DNA from: Clostridia bacterium
GTDB taxonomy: Bacteria; Bacillota; Clostridia; Oscillospirales; Acutalibacteraceae
Length of the DNA: 64,000 bases
Assembly (NCBI GenBank): GCA_017379935.1
Contig: JAFNVC010000028.1
Coordinates: 49,920-113,919 of the forward strand
Reading direction: 5' to 3'
This document shows, piece after piece, positions 60,024 to 64,000 of the stretch. Every line of letters starts with the position of its first letter. Positions within the stretch are counted from its first letter, which is position 1. The position numbers and the translations under genes are program-made. The notes below the pieces were generated by a model. That model saw nothing but the letters and a program-made list of their open reading frames with translations, did not search any database and was not told the DNA's origin.

Positions 60024-63000
60024 TTACACCTCTGCATTATCTGTCCACATTTCGCACTGGCTGATAACCGTTTCAATAGCGTTTTCGTACTGCTCCGGCG
60101 GGTACTTATACTTCTTCAACAGGCGTTTAACCATCTTGCGCATAGTAGCTCTTGCTGTTTCTTTTTTCTGCCAGTCTATAGTACGGTTTTTACGAAGAAG
60201 TTCCGTCAATTCACGTGTCATCTCAACAAGAACATCATTTTCATAGAAATCCTTAATAGCTTCAGGCTTTGTAAGAGCATCATAGAACGCAAGCTCCTCC
60301 TGCGTTAATCCAAGAGTTTCACCTGCCTGATAAGCTTCCATAACCTTTTTGGCAGCTTCTAACAACTCTTCAATGGTTTTCTCATTGTTAATATGTCCGT
60401 TGTAATATGCATTCATTATGCGAGTAATCATCTCTGAAAACTTCTGAGACTGCACAAGATTAGTGCGCTTATACAATGATACCTGTTCAGCAAGCAATTT
60501 TTTGAGAATCTCAACAGCGATGTTTTTCTGTTTCATCTTTGAGATTTCCTCAAGGATATTCGGGTCAAACAAAGAGAAGTTTTCTCCTACATTACGACAG
60601 TCAAACAAACTGATAACACCATCGCTCTGTATGCTTGCTTTTAAAAGCTCGTTTATCTGTGCATTTATTTCTTTAAGTGATAACGGTTTACCGCCATTAC
60701 CACCATAAGTTAATTTAACAACTGTTGAGCGCACAGCTTCGAAATAAGCCTGTTCTCTGCGTTCTTTATCAGTAGTCATACTTGAGCAAAGAGACATTGC
60801 CTGCTTCATAAGCAAGGCTTCTTTTAAGAACAAGTCTTTGCGGTCTTTAACTTTCGGATCTAATACAAAGTTAGCACCTTCAGAAATAAGCTGCGCCATA
60901 ACCAACGGAGTACCTGTAAGGAATCCGCTATAATCGAATCCGTGGAACAAATCACGACATACCTGCAGTTTCTCCTGGAACTTAGGATAAGCCGTTTTTG
61001 CAATATCCATATCTCCGTACTTTGCGCGGTCACGTGCGGTATACTCATTCATTGCTGCTTTTAAAGCACCTGCAATACCAACATAGTCTACAACAAGACC
61101 GCCTTCTTTATCTTTGAATACACGGTTAACACGGGCAATTGCCTGCATAAGATTATAACCGTGCATAGGCTTGTACACATACATAGTATGCATAGAAGGA
61201 ACATCGAAACCAGTAAGCCACATGTCGACAACAATAGCTATCTTCATAGGGTCATCGTTATCCTTGAATTTTCTTGCTAATTCATCCTTGTGGTGTTTGG
61301 TACCGATTATTTCTTTCCAATCTTCAGGATCGTTATTGCCGCTGGTCATTACAACACCGACTTTTTCTTTCCAATCGGGTCTGACTTCCATCAATCGGCG
61401 GTATATCTTCATAGCAATAGGACGTGAATATGCCACAATCATCGATTTACCTGTAAGAAGATTTGCTCTGCCGCTTTCATAATGCTGAACAATATCATCA
61501 ACAAGAGACTTGATTGTAGAATCAGCACCAAGAACACTCTCCATCTGACCGAGCATCTTTTTGCTCTTCTCAATAGTTACAGAATCAGCCTGCTGCTCTA
61601 AAACATCGTATGTAGAGTCAATAAGCTTAAGTGTATTTTCATCCAACTTAAGATGAATAACACGGCTTTCATAATAAACAGGACGGGTTGCACCGTCTTC
61701 AACAGCCTGTGTCATATCATAAATATCAATATAGTCACCGAACACTTCGCGGGTGTTACGGTCTTTTGATGAAACAGGAGTACCTGTAAAGCCGATAAAT
61801 GTTGCATTCGGAAGAGCATCACGAATTATACGGGCATTACCGATTACTATTCTTGCTTCGGTTTCGCCCTGCTCATTTTCACTCATAACAACACGCTCGT
61901 CCATGCCGTACTGTCCACGGTGGGCTTCGTCTGCCATAACAACAATATTACGACGAGTGGACAGCGGTTCTTCGCTTTCCTCGAACTTAAACATAGTAGT
62001 GAAAATAATACCGTTAGCTTCTCTGCCGGCAAGTAATTCTTTTAAATGCACTTTGCTTTCTGCCTGAACAGGTGTTTGACGCATGAAAGCTGCACACTTA
62101 GAGAACTGAGAATACAACTGGTCATCAAGATCTATTCTGTCTGTCATAACAACAAGAGTAGGACTGTCTAATGCTTCCTGTAATAAATGAGCATAGAAAA
62201 CCATAGACAATGACTTACCACTGCCTTGTGTATGCCAGAAAACGCCGCCTTTACCGTCTGTTGATGTGGCAATTTTTGCTTTTTCTACCGCTTTGCGAAC
62301 TGCAAAATACTGATGATAACCAGCAAGAATCTTAAAAGCCTTTGCCTGCTCTACCGAGAAGCAGATAAAGTTTTTTATAATATCAAGCAGACGTGCTCTG
62401 TCAAACATACCTTCATAGAAAGTGTCAAACTGAGCCAATGCAGTGTTTTCATAACTGCCGTCTTTGGTCTTCCACTCCATAAAACGGTCAAGACCGGAAG
62501 TGATTGTACCTGCCTTATTTGTAGTAAGGTCACTGATAACACAAATTGCATTGTAATTGAAAATTGAAGGTATATCCTGCATATAGTTTCGTATCTGATT
62601 ATATGCATTTTCGGCGTTAACTTCGTCTTTGGAAGGACTTTTAAGTTCCATAAGCACCAAAGGTAAGCCGTTGACAAACAGAATAATATCAGGGCGACGG
62701 TTATTGCCGTTTTCTATGTATGTAAACTGGTTAACTGCATAAAAACTGTTATTCTGAACATTCTTATAGTCTATCAGATACACAATAGATGTGCGTTCTT
62801 CGCCCTTTACAAAGTATCTTACAGGCACACCGTTCTGCAGGTAATCCATGAACTGCATGTTTTTCTGCAACAGACTACCTGTATCGAAGTTGCGAAGCTT
62901 ATTCATCGCTTCGTTGATTGCATCAAGAGGCAAACCTTTATTAAGTTTTACAAGGCTATCCATAAGGACAGAATCCAGCAGAGGGCTGGAATAATCACGC

Positions 63001-63089
63001 TCCATATCTGGTGCGTAGATGTGGGTATAACCCATATTCTCCAAAAGCTCTATGACAGCTTGTTCAAACATGTCTTCTGTAAAATGCAT
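60024..63089 (-). CDS. hsdR: Type I restriction endonuclease, R subunit
   Basis: The 1021-residue protein is of normal HsdR length. The nuclease domain has the PD-(D/E)xK motif RPDIILFV (Asp134) then ELK (Glu148, Lys150). The helicase/translocase part has Walker A HTQGSGKSLS (286-295), DEAHR (387-391), GFTGTPV and VDMWLTGFDVPSMHTMYVYK. The C-terminal helical region contacts the methyltransferase. With HsdS and HsdM it cuts unmodified foreign DNA after translocation. HsdS lies upstream on the same strand; HsdM is expected beyond the window. No frameshift is visible, so it should be active. Confidence 0.95.
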   Translation of the reverse strand: MHFTEDMFEQAVIELLENMGYTHIYAPDMERDYSSPLLDSVLMDSLVKLNKGLPLDAINEAMNKLRNFDTGSLLQKNMQFMDYLQNGVPVRYFVKGEERTSIVYLIDYKNVQNNSFYAVNQFTYIENGNNRRPDIILFVNGLPLVLMELKSPSKDEVNAENAYNQIRNYMQDIPSIFNYNAICVISDLTTNKAGTITSGLDRFMEWKTKDGSYENTALAQFDTFYEGMFDRARLLDIIKNFICFSVEQAKAFKILAGYHQYFAVRKAVEKAKIATSTDGKGGVFWHTQGSGKSLSMVFYAHLLQEALDSPTLVVMTDRIDLDDQLYSQFSKCAAFMRQTPVQAESKVHLKELLAGREANGIIFTTMFKFEESEEPLSTRRNIVVMADEAHRGQYGMDERVVMSENEQGETEARIVIGNARIIRDALPNATFIGFTGTPVSSKDRNTREVFGDYIDIYDMTQAVEDGATRPVYYESRVIHLKLDENTLKLIDSTYDVLEQQADSVTIEKSKKMLGQMESVLGADSTIKSLVDDIVQHYESGRANLLTGKSMIVAYSRPIAMKIYRRLMEVRPDWKEKVGVVMTSGNNDPEDWKEIIGTKHHKDELARKFKDNDDPMKIAIVVDMWLTGFDVPSMHTMYVYKPMHGYNLMQAIARVNRVFKDKEGGLVVDYVGIAGALKAAMNEYTARDRAKYGDMDIAKTAYPKFQEKLQVCRDLFHGFDYSGFLTGTPLVMAQLISEGANFVLDPKVKDRKDLFLKEALLMKQAMSLCSSMTTDKERREQAYFEAVRSTVVKLTYGGNGGKPLSLKEINAQINELLKASIQSDGVISLFDCRNVGENFSLFDPNILEEISKMKQKNIAVEILKKLLAEQVSLYKRTNLVQSQKFSEMITRIMNAYYNGHINNEKTIEELLEAAKKVMEAYQAGETLGLTQEELAFYDALTKPEAIKDFYENDVLVEMTRELTELLRKNRTIDWQKKETARATMRKMVKRLLKKYKYPPEQYENAIETVISQCEMWTDNAEV

Positions 63090-63214
63090 TATGATGCCTC
63101 CTGTAAAATGTATTTATTCTTCTGTTGCTATCCATACCATATGTTTCTGCTTAATTGGTAACTTTTCATCAAACAATCTATGTTTAGTCCTCATATAAAC
63201 GATAATTTAGCGGC

Positions 63215-64000
63215 TTAAAACCGGATGTCAGAAATATCGATTTCACCAGATATGAGCTTCGGCAATAGTAAGTCTCGCAACGCAGTCAAACGCTCATTTT
63301 CGAGAAGGTTATTCTCAATTTGAGGTATAATAGACCACGAGAAGTCAGCAAACGCTTTAAGTGATTCCTCATTTGCAAGAGGAATTTCAAAAGCAGCGAT
63401 CATCTTAGTTGTCAAACTACCTCGAATACTACTTGAGTCTGAGATTGCTCGAAGTTCATCATACCGATTTGCTAAATTCCAAAACAGATATGGCAGAACA
63501 TTCCTCTCAGCATGAATGACGATTACGGACTGATTGACATAGGTATCAATCAAAAGCATAGAGGTCTGACCTCGCGTAAACCCTTGACCGGCAGATGCCA
63601 TGACAATATCGTGTTTCGTAGCAAGTTTGGTAGATGAATTATTCACACCAGCTTGAGTGATGGTCTTATCTGTTGTGATCACAAAGCGATTTCGCGTCTC
63701 ACCGGATGAAAACCAACCAAACGCACCATTCCAATATGCATCGTTTGATGTCGTTGGAGTTCCACCACTGTATATGTGCTTAGCATAGCTGCCGATTGTG
63801 GTCATTTCGCATTCAACCTCCCTGAAAAGTGATATGTAATAGGCGTTGACCATCTCATATAAATTATCGTTTATCTTATTATTAAGTGCAATTTTGTCTT
63901 CTAACAAACGCAAAATGCTGGCTATTTTTTTTTGATCCTCAATACTTTCGGGCACCACAACTGGCAATGTGTGGATATGGTTTCTGTTGAGTGTGGGAAC
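63215..64000 (-). CDS. hsdS: Type I restriction specificity subunit, 3' part (5' end outside window)
   Basis: The frame is open to the window edge, giving 261 visible residues, so the first target-recognition domain is cut off. The visible part begins with the end of the first conserved helix region (LPVVVPESIEDQKKIASILRL and LEDKIALNNKINDNLYEM), then the second target-recognition domain (GSYAKHIYSGGTPTTSNDAYW, WFSSGETRN, VNQSVIVIHA) and the C-terminal repeat (IENNLLENERLTALRDLLLPKLISGEI). It sets which bipartite sequence is recognised by the HsdRMS complex. A 125-base gap to HsdR holds no gene. Such genes often exchange recognition domains by recombination. Confidence 0.92.
   Translation of the reverse strand, partial: VPTLNRNHIHTLPVVVPESIEDQKKIASILRLLEDKIALNNKINDNLYEMVNAYYISLFREVECEMTTIGSYAKHIYSGGTPTTSNDAYWNGAFGWFSSGETRNRFVITTDKTITQAGVNNSSTKLATKHDIVMASAGQGFTRGQTSMLLIDTYVNQSVIVIHAERNVLPYLFWNLANRYDELRAISDSSSIRGSLTTKMIAAFEIPLANEESLKAFADFSWSIIPQIENNLLENERLTALRDLLLPKLISGEIDISDIRF

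Noticed and set aside
1-64000. CRISPR arrays, tRNA or rRNA genes
   Set aside because: No regularly spaced repeats and no cloverleaf or rRNA sequence was recognised in the intergenic regions.

Overview
The window looks like the chromosome of an anaerobic, Gram-positive gut-type Firmicute of class Clostridia, probably of Ruminococcaceae/Oscillospiraceae character. This is inferred from strong AAGGAGG-type ribosome binding sites, sortase-anchored pili with a class C sortase, fused polysaccharide co-polymerase/BY-kinase proteins, an enoate reductase/FadH-like flavoenzyme and a 2-hydroxyacyl-CoA dehydratase-type reductase cluster. No rRNA, tRNA or CRISPR array is recognisable.

Layout. (1) 3-5366: the 3' part of a giant VWA-domain surface protein, then an 85-residue peptide gene of unknown function and a terminator. 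(2) 5465-33120: one long, tightly coupled plus-strand exopolysaccharide/capsule operon. It runs from a PHP-type phosphatase, an Ig-like membrane protein and two consecutive BY-kinases with tyrosine-rich tails, through an initiating sugar transferase, UDP-sugar dehydrogenase and epimerase, a Wzy-like polymerase, about ten glycosyltransferases or decorating enzymes, and a Wzm/Wzt ABC exporter, to a nucleotidyltransferase-like protein and an SGNH hydrolase. A bidirectional terminator closes it. (3) 33126-41413: leftward housekeeping/accessory genes: an MFS carrier with a repeated cytoplasmic tail, a PstS-like protein with two tiny membrane proteins, a FadH-like Fe-S flavoenzyme, an NhaC-type antiporter and a lipoprotein. 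(4) 41606-51723: a pilus operon: small coiled-coil protein, signal peptidase I, 1452-residue tip protein, major pilin, class C sortase, minor pilin and a second sortase. A 264-bp structured, TA-flanked inverted-repeat element sits exactly between the tip and major-pilin genes. (5) 51751-58305: a methyltransferase and a divergent reductase cassette (CooC-like ATPase, two dehydratase/BCR-family subunits, the ATP-dependent activator, a 51-residue membrane protein and an acetyl-CoA-synthase-like domain protein), bracketed by two diverged copies of a ~245-bp repeat that carries a promoter. (6) 58306-64000: a leftward defence-type segment with a TIGR04141/DUF6119 protein, HsdR and the 3' part of HsdS.

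How it fits together. Regions 1, 2 and 4 all build the cell surface. The polysaccharide operon mixes parts of the Wzy-dependent route (BY-kinase, PHP phosphatase, Wzy-like polymerase) with parts of the ABC-exporter route (Wzm/Wzt with a C-terminal domain). The pilus operon carries its own signal peptidase and two sortases. The reductase cassette is the least explained metabolic unit: an activator/dehydratase pair is combined with a nickel-maturation-type ATPase and a fragment-like relative of acetyl-CoA synthase that has no A-cluster domain.

Most promising for a new discovery: the structured element at 47096-47361, the repeat-bracketed CooC/dehydratase/ACS-like cassette, the in-frame acidic tail behind the major pilin stop codon, and the TIGR04141 protein beside a type I restriction system.
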